DNA from: DAOOOW01 sp035387885 | GTDB taxonomy: Bacteria; Patescibacteriota; Patescibacteriia; UBA2196 | Assembly: GCA_035387885.1 (NCBI GenBank) | Contig: DAOOOW010000006.1 | Span: 1 to 46,992, forward strand | DNA: 46,992 nt | Direction: 5' to 3' | Shown here: piece by piece, positions 25,701 to 33,098 of the stretch | Layout of the letters: each line of letters begins with the position of its first letter | How positions within the stretch are numbered: the first letter of the stretch is position 1 | Program-made: the position numbers and the translations under genes | The notes under the pieces: generated by a model | What the model saw: only the letters and a program-made list of their open reading frames with translations | What the model was told of the DNA's origin: nothing | The model's database searches: none

Positions 25701-26660
25701 ATGAAAAAAAATCCTACATTGTTTTTTTTAATTTTGATCACGTCTTTTGCAATGATTGGTTGTCCTTCTAAAAAGAAAGATCAACCAATCACAGAACCAG
25801 TTGAACAGGTTGAAGAAAAGCAAAAACGTATCCAAGAAAAAGAAAAAACTGCTGGAAATTCATTTAACGAGATCGGCGGATATATTAAAGGATTGGTTGT
25901 CTCTGTCAATCAACTAGTGGAATCAAACAAGAATCCTAAGCCGGTTGCGATCTCCGATGAATCCTCTGAAAAAATTATTAAGGGGGTTGCAAACGAGCTT
26001 GATAAAAGAATCGGCGGAGAAAAGACAGTAAGGATTGAAACTGAATCTGACTACCAAAGACCAGTTAGGTCATTGAGAGAAGAAGAACCTTCCGACAATG
26101 AAGAAGAGGAAGGGGATGTCGAAGATGATGCTCAATTTCCAACCAAGCGGCAACGAGATGGCGAAATCATCAAGAATCCCAAGCTTCCAGATCCTTTGTA
26201 TAGATATTACCCTTGTACCATCAAAAAAATGGTGAATGGATCTGATGATCCGTTGATTGCCCAGGTCAATTGCGATATCGTTGGATTTAAACAAGACGGA
26301 ATCGATTTGTTGGTTCCCTGTAATCGAAAAAATACGCTCTTTGGTTTGTACAAGACCACAAAATTTTGTAAATTTTATTTCACAATAATTAGCCGAAGAC
26401 CAATGGAAGATTGTACGGTTTTAGTGATTTATACTGAAGCCAACAATTTTCCGTCAATTTCGTTGAATAACACTTTCGATTGTGAGTATGCCCAACAAAA
26501 ATGGGTGACTTTCACAGAAGTTGGTGAAAAAAAAGAGATCGTCTATACAGTTGATGTGGCTGAATATAACAAGCAACAAAATTTTTATTTATGTTTTTAT
26601 CAAAAAGGGACGATATATTACATAAGATTTCGTCCCCAATTTACTTATTTCAATGATTAA
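25701..26660 (+). CDS. Lipoprotein with Glu-rich stalk and Cys-containing C-terminal domain
   Basis: 319 residues. The signal peptide ends in a good lipobox, MIGC (Cys about 21). Residues 25-60 are Lys/Glu-rich and probably helical, 60-145 form a polar, acidic stalk (EEEEGDVEDD), and 165-319 make up a compact domain with several Cys and aromatic strands (YRYYPCTIKKM, NCDIVGF, LVPCNRKN, FYLCFYQK), probably a beta-fold. AGGAGG precedes the ATG by 7 bases and the gene follows its partner by 12 bases, so the two are likely co-expressed surface lipoproteins. I do not recognise the domain. A terminator follows. Confidence 0.75.
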   Translation: MKKNPTLFFLILITSFAMIGCPSKKKDQPITEPVEQVEEKQKRIQEKEKTAGNSFNEIGGYIKGLVVSVNQLVESNKNPKPVAISDESSEKIIKGVANELDKRIGGEKTVRIETESDYQRPVRSLREEEPSDNEEEEGDVEDDAQFPTKRQRDGEIIKNPKLPDPLYRYYPCTIKKMVNGSDDPLIAQVNCDIVGFKQDGIDLLVPCNRKNTLFGLYKTTKFCKFYFTIISRRPMEDCTVLVIYTEANNFPSISLNNTFDCEYAQQKWVTFTEVGEKKEIVYTVDVAEYNKQQNFYLCFYQKGTIYYIRFRPQFTYFND

Positions 26661-26668
26661 CAAGCAAC

Positions 26669-26696
26669 CCCGCTCACATTCGTGAGCGGGCTTTTT
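26669..26696 (+). terminator. Rho-independent terminator
   Basis: CCCGCTCAC (26669-26677), loop ATTC, GTGAGCGGG (26682-26690), then CTTTTTATTTTT. It ends the lipoprotein pair. Confidence 0.95.
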
Positions 26697-26715
26697 ATTT
26701 TTCCAAAAAATATGT

Positions 26716-26721
26716 TATAGT
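26716..26721 (+). promoter_or_regulatory. Extended -10 box of the NuoF-like gene
   Basis: TGT-TATAGT (box at 26716-26721) lies only 10 bases before the ATG at 26732. Transcription would begin a few bases before the start codon, giving a nearly leaderless message. Confidence 0.5.
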
Positions 26722-26731
26722 AAAATCACCT

Positions 26732-27790
26732 ATGTTTTTTCAACCTACTATTATCAAAAAACTTCAAAAAGCCAATTTAATTGGCCGAGGTTGTAATAAT
26801 TTTCCAGTGGCGGATAAATGGCTGGCAGTCAGAAATGCTCCTACAAAAATGGATAAATTTGTCATTTGCAATATTTCTGAATCGGAACCAGGCATGTTTA
26901 AGGATGAATATATTTTAAAAAATCAGACTGAAAAAGTAATCGAAGGCATTAAAATTGCCATGGATTTTGTGGGCGCTAAAAAGGGTTTTATCTATCTTAA
27001 TCCAGCCTATTATCAAAGTTATCAAGATTATTTAAAGGCAGAAATTGAAGCTCAAAAAGTTAATATTGAATTATACGAAAAACCCCTGCATGATTATATT
27101 GGTGGTGAAGAAACAGCTCTTTTAAATTCCATGCAAGGTTTAAGAGTTGAGCCACGCCTCAAGCCGCCTTTCCCAACCACAGACGGTTTTTTCAATCAAC
27201 CAACACTCATTAACAATTGTGAAACTTTTTATACTGTGGCTTTAATTAAAGCCAATCAATATAAAAATACTAAATTTTATTGTCTATCTGAAGCTGATGT
27301 AAATTCTGATAAAGACGCAAAATCTTGCGTCTCTACAAACCACGGCCAAGGTTTAATTTTAGAATTACCCATAGACATCACCGTTAAAAAAGCCCTGGAA
27401 GCTTTTAATCACAAACCCTCGGATAAATATTTCTATCAAGTTGGCGGTGGCGCAGCTGGTACTTGTTATAATTTTCGTCAACTGCAACGTCCTTTTGGCA
27501 ATAATGCCGCGGCCATTATTGTTTATCCTAAAAATAAACCAGAAAAAGAAATAATTTTACACTTTGCGCAGTTTTTTAAAGATGAATCTTGCGGACAGTG
27601 TGTGCCCTGTCGCGAAGGTACTTATAGATTATTAAAATTATTAGAAAAAAAATATGCTGGTGAATTAGTTGACCAAAATTTAATTGATGATTTAATTTTT
27701 AATTTGCAAAAAAGCAGTTTTTGTGCCTTGGGCAAAGTGGCTACTAACGCCATGACAAGTTATTGGAAAAACATTCACCCTGTCACATAA
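26732..27790 (+). CDS. NuoF/HydB-like NADH:acceptor oxidoreductase subunit, divergent
   Basis: 352 residues against about 420 or more in NuoF; it begins directly at the FMN/NADH-binding region. GRGCNNFPVADKW stands where the family has GRGGGGFPTGxKW, and SESEPGMFKD replaces DEGEPGTFKD, so the flavin/nucleotide site is altered. An SLBB-like region follows, and the C-terminus has the 4Fe-4S motif SCGQCVPCREGT...SFCALGK (Cys near 288, 291, 294 and 331). By family, such subunits pass electrons between NAD(H) and an [FeFe]-hydrogenase. The hydrogenase gene lies 1.1 kb downstream, separated by one opposite-strand gene. Residues about 193-204 are encoded by a palindromic repeat. Reduced or altered NADH binding is inference. 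Confidence 0.85.
   Translation: MFFQPTIIKKLQKANLIGRGCNNFPVADKWLAVRNAPTKMDKFVICNISESEPGMFKDEYILKNQTEKVIEGIKIAMDFVGAKKGFIYLNPAYYQSYQDYLKAEIEAQKVNIELYEKPLHDYIGGEETALLNSMQGLRVEPRLKPPFPTTDGFFNQPTLINNCETFYTVALIKANQYKNTKFYCLSEADVNSDKDAKSCVSTNHGQGLILELPIDITVKKALEAFNHKPSDKYFYQVGGGAAGTCYNFRQLQRPFGNNAAAIIVYPKNKPEKEIILHFAQFFKDESCGQCVPCREGTYRLLKLLEKKYAGELVDQNLIDDLIFNLQKSSFCALGKVATNAMTSYWKNIHPVT
27314..27331 (+). repeat. Palindrome inside the NuoF-like gene
   Basis: GACGCAA-AATC-TTGCGTC is a perfect 7-bp hairpin followed by TCTAC, resembling the AGACGCAA...TTGCGTCT dispersed repeats of other bacteria. It encodes DAKSCV in a loop between conserved segments. Confidence 0.55.
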
Positions 27791-27864
27791 TTTTAAATTT
27801 TTTCATTTTTATGTGGTATTATATTTATATCTTATCTTATTTGACAGGGTAAAAACATATGCCA

Positions 27865-27903
27865 AATAAAAAACCGCTTCCTAACAAATGCTAGAATGCG
27901 GTT
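27865..27903 (-). terminator. Probable Rho-independent terminator, minus strand
   Basis: AACCGC (27872-27877) and GCGGTT (27898-27903) pair across a long loop; on the minus strand TTTTTATTT follows. It ends the 28770 gene. Confidence 0.6.
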
Positions 27904-27912
27904 ATTGTCATA

Positions 27913-28770
27913 TTAACGCTTTTTTTTTGCTAAATATTTATCCAAATTTTTTTGTCTAATAACTAAAAAGTCCCAAAGACAAATGGCCGGGAAAGCACTA
28001 AAGGTGGCCACGATCACAACCGCTAAGTATAAAATATTATTAAAAAAGACACTTTCTTTTAACATACTTTGATAATCTACAAAATGATCTTGATATGCTG
28101 ACATGGCCCAACCCAACCCTGTCCATAAAAACATAAAACCAATATTTCTTTTAGTTAATGGCTTATTTTTACCCATCTTACGACTAACAATCAAAATTTG
28201 TATAAAAAGACTATTAATAATTATTTCGCTGGCTATGATATAAAAATAATCTCCAAAATTATAGAAATAATCTTTGCCAACCCAAGTTTCTAAATCGCAA
28301 AGCCAACCGTGAATTGTATATAATATAACATCCACTACCATAATTGGATACATATACTTTCTAGAGCGGATCCACAAACTTTTTAATATTAAAAATACTA
28401 AACCAAAAATACCTAGAAAAATTAAAAAAGAAACTATCGAACTTTTAACATCATTGCCGGTCCGACCAACGGATTGGTCGTCAGTGTAGTAACTGTGTGT
28501 ATGACGCCCAGCGCTTCTTGTTGACTCAATGTCTTTGTCTGTCTGGCCGAGCATGCCAGAAAAGAGATCTTGAAAAAAATTATAAACATCAACTAAAAAG
28601 TTATAAATTCTGGCTATCAATTCACATAACCAGATAAAAAAAGAATCTGGCCCATGAGATTGATTGGGGTTAAAGAATAAAAAAATAAGAAAAAGAATTA
28701 TCAAAACAACAATTGTCCAAAAAATAAATTTTCTAAGTCTTTTTTTATTCTTTTTCTTTGGCTGTTCCAT
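27913..28770 (-). CDS. Polytopic membrane protein, unknown
   Basis: 285 residues. Lys/Arg-rich termini (first about 15 residues and final AKKKR) flank hydrophobic segments at about 14-32, 35-70 (amphipathic, IARIYNFLVDVYNFFQDLF), 110-130, 137-155, 172-192, 205-222 and 237-260. A short extracellular-type polar loop (RSAGRHTHSYYTDDQS) sits near 85-100. GGAGG lies 8 bases before the ATG. The gene sits between the NuoF-like and hydrogenase genes on the opposite strand, with its own promoter and terminator, so it interrupts what may once have been one hydrogenase operon. Its promoter matches those of the other envelope genes. Function unknown. Confidence 0.75.
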   Translation of the reverse strand: MEQPKKKNKKRLRKFIFWTIVVLIILFLIFLFFNPNQSHGPDSFFIWLCELIARIYNFLVDVYNFFQDLFSGMLGQTDKDIESTRSAGRHTHSYYTDDQSVGRTGNDVKSSIVSFLIFLGIFGLVFLILKSLWIRSRKYMYPIMVVDVILYTIHGWLCDLETWVGKDYFYNFGDYFYIIASEIIINSLFIQILIVSRKMGKNKPLTKRNIGFMFLWTGLGWAMSAYQDHFVDYQSMLKESVFFNNILYLAVVIVATFSAFPAICLWDFLVIRQKNLDKYLAKKKR

Positions 28771-28810
28771 CTCTTATTCCTCCGGGTTATAATTTTTTAA
28801 AGAATAGCTC

Positions 28811-28839
28811 AACTTAACAAATCTTAAACATTCTGTCAA
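28811..28839 (-). promoter_or_regulatory. Promoter, minus strand, TTGACA-N17-TAAGTT
   Basis: On the minus strand: TTGACA (28839-28834), 17 bases, TAAGTT (28816-28811). It is the same architecture as the promoter at 22777. Confidence 0.65.
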
Positions 28840-28867
28840 TACCAAGCAAATTTAAAGCAACTAAATT

Positions 28868-30931
28868 ATGAAAAAAATAAAAATTACAATTAACGGCAAA
28901 GAATATCTCGCCAACCAAAACGAAACTATTTTAGAGGTGGCTCTAAGAGAAAACATTGATATTCCTCATCTTTGCAAACATCCTGATTTATCAATTAAGG
29001 GAATTTGCCGCACCTGTGTGGTTGAAGTTGAAGGCCTGGGCCTGATCACTTCTTGTTCAACTAAAGTGGAAAGTGGCATGAAAGTTAATACCAAAACTAA
29101 AGATGCCGAGCGAGCCAGAAAATTAAATTTGGAATTAATTTTTTCCGAGCATCAAGAAAAATGTGCTACTTGTCTCTATCAAGACAATTGTCAAATTTTA
29201 AAATACGCTAAAATTTATAATATTAATGTTGGTCGGTTTGAAGATAGAAAAAAGAATTTTCCAATCTGGCAGTTTGGAGATGCTATTCAGTTCGACAGCT
29301 CCAAATGCATTGACTGCCGCAATTGTGTGGAAATTTGCGATCAAATGCAAGCTTGTCATTTTTATGAAATTGCCGACAGGGGCGTAGAAACAATTGTGAG
29401 ACCAATCGGCAATCATAATCAACCCATTGATGTCATTCCCAACGGCCTCGCCAAAAATCAGGCAGGGAGATCGGGAATCCAGGAAACAAATTTTAATGAT
29501 AAAATTTTGGATCCCCGCATTCGCGAGGATGACAAAAAAAACGCTGTCGATGCTCTTCAAAACGACTCAAATAAATTCGATTGCACTTATTGTGGTCAAT
29601 GTGTCACGCATTGTCCTGTAGGAGCCATTTCTGGAGTTTCACATTTCGAAGCAGTAGAAAAACTTTTACAAAATAAAGAAGGAAAAATTTTAATTGCCGA
29701 AATTGCGCCATCTATTCGCGTTTCTATTGGCGAAGAATTTGGCATGGAGCCTGGTAAAATTATGACTAGTCAGTTGGCTGCTTCTATAAAATCTTTAGGC
29801 TTTGATTATGCTTTTGATGTTAATCTAGGCGCAGATTTTACTACTTATGAGGAAGCCAAAGAATTAATCCACTGGTTAAATTCTGGAAAAAAAAGACCCA
29901 TGTTTACTTCTTGTTGTCCAGCTTGGGTTAAATTTGTGGAATTTTATTATCCAGAATTTATTAGTCATCTAACCACTTCCAATTCGCCGCACATGTGTTC
30001 TGGGCCAATTATTAAAACCTATTTTGCCGACTATCTTAAAAAAGATCCGCGCGATATTATTGTTGTTTCCATCATGCCTTGCACTTCTAAAAAACACGAA
30101 ATAAATTTAGACACTCATACTATTGATTTGGGTTGGTGTTTGGAAAGATTAGATCTGCCCAACATCGAAGCTGTCTGTCAAGGCAGACAAAACCTCCAGG
30201 GTGTCAAAGTTAAAGCTGTTGATTATGTTTTAACTACCCGCGAATATGCTTATTTATTGCATAAATATAAAATTGATTTGCCCAATTTAAAAGCCCAGGA
30301 TTTAGATTCACCTTTAGGTATTTCATCTGGAGCCGGAGCAATTTATGGAGCCAGTGGTGGAGTCATGGAATCTGCTCTTAGAAGCGCTGATTATTTTTTC
30401 CGGGTCTTTGAAGAAGTTGGCTCACTTGAACCAATAACTAAAGGTAAAAATTATGAATTAAAGAACAATAGATTTTCCAAACTACAAAGATCAAGAATTG
30501 AATTTAAAGAGGTTAGAGGACAAACTGGTATTAAAACCACCCGCGTTGAAGTTGGTAACAAAAAATTAAACGTTGCTGTTGTTAATGGATTAGGGAATGC
30601 TAAAAAACTTTTAGAAGATATTAAAAATAATAAAGTTAATTATGATTATGTGGAAGTTATGGCCTGCCCTGGTGGTTGTATTGGCGGGGGAGGCCAGCCA
30701 ATTCCAACCAACTCCAAAATTCGGCAATCACGGGCTGCTGCAGTTTATGAAATTGATAAAAATTTACCCATTAGAACAGCCCACGAAAATCCCAGTGTTT
30801 TAGAAATTTATCAAAAATATTTTAAAGGTGATGAAGAATTAATTGGGCATGTTTTACATTGCAAATATAAACAACAAGAAAGAGAAGGCTTTTCTGTCAT
30901 TCCCGACTCGATCGGGGATCCAGAAAAATAA
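28868..30931 (+). CDS. hydA: [FeFe]-hydrogenase catalytic subunit
   Basis: 687 residues. Domains in order: 2Fe-2S ferredoxin (Cys 36, 47, 50 and 63, in HLCKHPD, GICRTC, TSCS); His-ligated 4Fe-4S motif HQEKCATCLYQDNC (about 95-107); two 4Fe-4S sites, CIDCRNCVEIC (about 147) and CTYCGQCVTHCP (about 239); and the H-cluster boxes L1 TSCCPAW (about 347), L2 MPCTSKKHE (about 402) and L3 MACPGGCIGGGGQP (about 597), all complete. It interconverts protons and H2, in partnership with a flavin subunit that the 26732 gene may supply. A 104-bp palindromic element (29431..29534) adds about 35-45 residues between the two ferredoxin-type clusters, and a second copy encodes the last residues. The small C-terminal domain is otherwise normal. 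No Shine-Dalgarno motif is seen. Confidence 0.95.
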   Translation: MKKIKITINGKEYLANQNETILEVALRENIDIPHLCKHPDLSIKGICRTCVVEVEGLGLITSCSTKVESGMKVNTKTKDAERARKLNLELIFSEHQEKCATCLYQDNCQILKYAKIYNINVGRFEDRKKNFPIWQFGDAIQFDSSKCIDCRNCVEICDQMQACHFYEIADRGVETIVRPIGNHNQPIDVIPNGLAKNQAGRSGIQETNFNDKILDPRIREDDKKNAVDALQNDSNKFDCTYCGQCVTHCPVGAISGVSHFEAVEKLLQNKEGKILIAEIAPSIRVSIGEEFGMEPGKIMTSQLAASIKSLGFDYAFDVNLGADFTTYEEAKELIHWLNSGKKRPMFTSCCPAWVKFVEFYYPEFISHLTTSNSPHMCSGPIIKTYFADYLKKDPRDIIVVSIMPCTSKKHEINLDTHTIDLGWCLERLDLPNIEAVCQGRQNLQGVKVKAVDYVLTTREYAYLLHKYKIDLPNLKAQDLDSPLGISSGAGAIYGASGGVMESALRSADYFFRVFEEVGSLEPITKGKNYELKNNRFSKLQRSRIEFKEVRGQTGIKTTRVEVGNKKLNVAVVNGLGNAKKLLEDIKNNKVNYDYVEVMACPGGCIGGGGQPIPTNSKIRQSRAAAVYEIDKNLPIRTAHENPSVLEIYQKYFKGDEELIGHVLHCKYKQQEREGFSVIPDSIGDPEK
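29431..29534 (+). repeat. TGTCAT/GGATGACA element in frame inside hydA
   Basis: It begins TGTCATTCCC and ends CGCGAGGATGACA; internally GGGAATCCAG and TTGGATCCCC mark the two hairpin arms, as in the full intergenic copies. It encodes residues about 189-222, between conserved cluster motifs. Confidence 0.85.
30895..30923 (+). repeat. Half element forming the 3' end of hydA
   Basis: TGTCATTCCC...GGGGATCCAG: one arm of the TGTCAT family. It supplies the C-terminal codons (SVIPDSIGDPE) and lies just before the stop codon. Confidence 0.75.
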
Positions 30932-31007
30932 AAAGGCCCTAAAAGAGCCTTTGCATTTCTTAATGACAAAAATGGACTATAAGACAAGAAATGACTAAAA
31001 ATATTAT

Positions 31008-32270
31008 ATGTATTTATCCTCAATCAAATCTGCTAAAATTCAATCCGCTAGTTGGCGGAATAAAACTGTTTTAGTGCGCTGTGATTTTGATACGCCTATA
31101 AAAAATGGAAAAATAACAGATGATTCACGTTTGCGCGCAGCTTTACCAACTATAAATTTTTTATTACAAAAAAAAGTTAAACAAATTATTTTAATTGGCC
31201 ATTTGGGCCGACCAAAAGGACAGGTTGTGCCAGAATTAAGTTTAGAGCCCGTCACCAAACACTTGGAAAAACTACTTAGTTCTTGTCATCCCGAGCGGAG
31301 CGGAGCGAAGTCGAGGGATCTAAAAATAAATTTTATTAATCAATTTACGGATTACCTGCCTCGCCGGAAGGCAGGCAGATTACAGATTACAAATTACAAA
31401 ATTGTTTTACTCGAAAATCTAAGATTTAACCCTGCCGAGGAAAAAAACGATAAAACTTTTGCTAAACAACTTGCCAATCTGGCGGATATTTATATTAACG
31501 AAGCTTTTGCTGTTTCCCATCGCAGTGCCGCTTCGGTTGATGCTGTTAAAAAATTCTTGCCATCATACGCTGGTTTAAATTTAGAAGCTGAAATAAAAAA
31601 TCTTTCCACAGTTTTAGAAAAACCCCAAAAACCATTTGTGGCCATTATTGGTGGCGCTAAAATCGAAACCAAATTGCCTGTTATTCAACAATTTTTAAAA
31701 ACTGCTGATTATATTTTAATTGGCGGCGCCATTGCCAACGATTTTCTTCTAGCTCAAGGATTTGAGGTGGGGGAGTCACTAGTAGATAAAGATTACATAG
31801 ACGAGGCAAAAAAGATATTATATAAATCCGAAATTCTAAATTCGAAATCCGAAAAAAAATTCAAAATTCAAAATTCAAAATTATTTCAAAATTCAAAATT
31901 AAAAATTAAAAATTCTCAATTACTTTTACCCACAGATTATGTTTGGCATAATAATAAAATCCTCGACATTGGCGAAAAGACCATAAAAGAATATTGTGCT
32001 ATATTAAAGAGTGCTAAAACCATTGTCTGGAATGGGCCACTTGGCTTTTTTGAAGATAAAAAATTTGCCCAAGGCACCAACGAAATTGCTAAGGCAATTT
32101 TAAATAGCCAAGCACATGCAGTTATTGGCGGAGGAGAAACAGGAGAGGCCGTAAAGTCAAAAGTCAAAAGTCAAAAATTAAAATCAAAGAAAAATATTTT
32201 TATATCCACCGGCGGTGGCGCCATGCTCGAATTTCTTGGTGGCAAAAAACTTCCCGGAATAGAAAAATAA
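31008..32270 (+). CDS. pgk: Phosphoglycerate kinase
   Basis: 420 residues. PGK transfers phosphate from 1,3-bisphosphoglycerate to ADP in glycolysis. Recognised by VLVRCDFDTPI (21-31), GHLGRPKG (64-71), LLENLRFNPAEE (about 136), AFAVSHR, the IGGAKIETK block (about 224), VWNGPLG (about 344) and the C-terminal STGGGAMLEFLGGKKLPGIE. Three loops are lengthened by repeat-derived sequence: about 93-128 (31284..31390), about 273-304 (AT-rich AATTCAAA repeats before LLPTDYVW) and about 381-394 (AAAGTCAAA repeats). Active-site motifs remain intact. The gene follows hydA by 76 bases and has no Shine-Dalgarno motif. Confidence 0.95.
   Translation: MYLSSIKSAKIQSASWRNKTVLVRCDFDTPIKNGKITDDSRLRAALPTINFLLQKKVKQIILIGHLGRPKGQVVPELSLEPVTKHLEKLLSSCHPERSGAKSRDLKINFINQFTDYLPRRKAGRLQITNYKIVLLENLRFNPAEEKNDKTFAKQLANLADIYINEAFAVSHRSAASVDAVKKFLPSYAGLNLEAEIKNLSTVLEKPQKPFVAIIGGAKIETKLPVIQQFLKTADYILIGGAIANDFLLAQGFEVGESLVDKDYIDEAKKILYKSEILNSKSEKKFKIQNSKLFQNSKLKIKNSQLLLPTDYVWHNNKILDIGEKTIKEYCAILKSAKTIVWNGPLGFFEDKKFAQGTNEIAKAILNSQAHAVIGGGETGEAVKSKVKSQKLKSKKNIFISTGGGAMLEFLGGKKLPGIEK
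31284..31390 (+). repeat. Repeats in frame inside pgk, first insert
   Basis: Two units: TGTCATCCCGAGCGGAG...GAGGGATC (31284-31321) and a CCTGCCTCGCCGGAAGGCAGG palindrome (about 31355-31375) set in GATTAC-type repeats. The CCTGCCTCG palindrome recurs between genes at 42043 and 42772. Together they add about 30 residues before LLENLRF. Confidence 0.8.
31825..31920 (+). repeat. AATTCAAA-type repeats inside pgk, second insert
   Basis: Tandem-like AAATTCAAAATTC units preceded by AATTCTAAATTCGAAATCCG. The same kind of sequence fills the gap at 43327-43390. It encodes a Lys/Asn/Ser-rich loop. Confidence 0.65.
32152..32185 (+). repeat. AAAGTCAAA tandem repeats inside pgk, third insert
   Basis: Three or so 9-base units of AAAGTCAAA encode a Lys/Ser-rich loop (KSKVKSQKLKSKK) just before the conserved STGGGA motif. 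Confidence 0.6.
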
Positions 32271-32282
32271 TTTATCGTATTT

Positions 32283-32310
32283 TGTCATCCCGATGCAAAT
32301 CGGGATCCAG
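32283..32310 (+). repeat. Half element upstream of the 2H phosphoesterase gene
   Basis: TGTCATCCCGATGCAAATCGGGATCCAG, a single arm of the TGTCAT family. It contains an ATG (32293) in frame with the next gene, which could mislead start calling. Confidence 0.75.
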
Positions 32311-32319
32311 AAAATAAAT

Positions 32320-32970
32320 ATGGAACATCAAATTGGCATACATCTAAATTTACCAGAAGACATTACTCAAAAAATATTTGCTTTGCAAAAAAAGTTAAAG
32401 CTTGGTTATGAAGGTCAACATGAAACAATTCCTCATATAACCATGCATTTGGCTAAATTTCCTAAAAAGAATTTTAAAAAACTATTAAATTTTTTAAATA
32501 ATTTAAACATTAAACCATTTGAAATAAAAATCTTCAAAGTTAGTAATGAATTTAATAAAATGCACAAAAATTATTTTTTAGATTTGGAGATTGTTAATGA
32601 TAAAATACTATACAATTTTCATAAAAAAATAGTTTTAATGGTTGACAAAATGAGAAATAAACAGATTAGACAAAAAGATTTACAAAGAATTAAGAACGGT
32701 AAATTTTCTCGTCAAGAAATTTTAATGATTAAAAAACATGGTTATGTTAGAGTAATGAAATATTTTGTGCCCCACATCACTTTGGGCGAAATTAATCCAG
32801 ATTCTCAAGTTAAAGATAAAATTAATATTATAAAAAAAGAATTAGCCAAACTTAAAAATAAAACTTTTACTGTTGATTCTTTTACTATTGGTTCTTTTGT
32901 ATGGGATAATAAAAAAAATCAGTTTATTGATAAGCTGGCTCAATATCACACTATAAAATTAAAACAATAA
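32320..32970 (+). CDS. 2H phosphoesterase / 2'-5' RNA ligase-like protein
   Basis: 216 residues from the ATG at 32320; the earlier in-frame ATG at 32293 lies inside a repeat and adds nine residues that do not fit the family. Two HxT motifs, PHITMHL (about 40-46) and PHITLGE (about 155-161), spaced by about 115 residues, define the 2H superfamily (LigT, CPDase, YjcG-like), which acts on 2',3'-cyclic or 2'-5' phosphodiester bonds in RNA or nucleotides. The middle is rich in Lys/Asn and includes a basic stretch (KMRNKQIRQKDLQRIKNGK, about 113-131) that may contact RNA. The true substrate is unknown. It lies between pgk and eno. Confidence 0.8.
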   Translation: MEHQIGIHLNLPEDITQKIFALQKKLKLGYEGQHETIPHITMHLAKFPKKNFKKLLNFLNNLNIKPFEIKIFKVSNEFNKMHKNYFLDLEIVNDKILYNFHKKIVLMVDKMRNKQIRQKDLQRIKNGKFSRQEILMIKKHGYVRVMKYFVPHITLGEINPDSQVKDKINIIKKELAKLKNKTFTVDSFTIGSFVWDNKKNQFIDKLAQYHTIKLKQ

Positions 32971-32985
32971 AACCCGAATCAAATA

Positions 32986-33042
32986 ATTATAACCACCCCT
33001 CTGGCTAATCGCCAGATGCCCCTCCTTTAAAAGGAGGGGATA
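32986..33042. repeat. Half copy of the TATCCCC MITE-like element
   Basis: ATAACCACCCC...CCCCTCCTTTAAAAGGAGGGGATA corresponds to the right half of the elements at 1709 and 3734. It lies just upstream of eno. Confidence 0.7.
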
Positions 33043-33098
33043 ATCCACGCGCCACTTTTAACTTTAAAATGAGGGGGCAGAACATCCCGAAAAAATTT

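Noticed and set aside
31825..32185. Possible CRISPR array or tandem regulatory array in the AATTCAAA/AAAGTCAAA tracts
   Set aside because: Units are short, degenerate and lack spacers of even length; they lie in the open frame of pgk.
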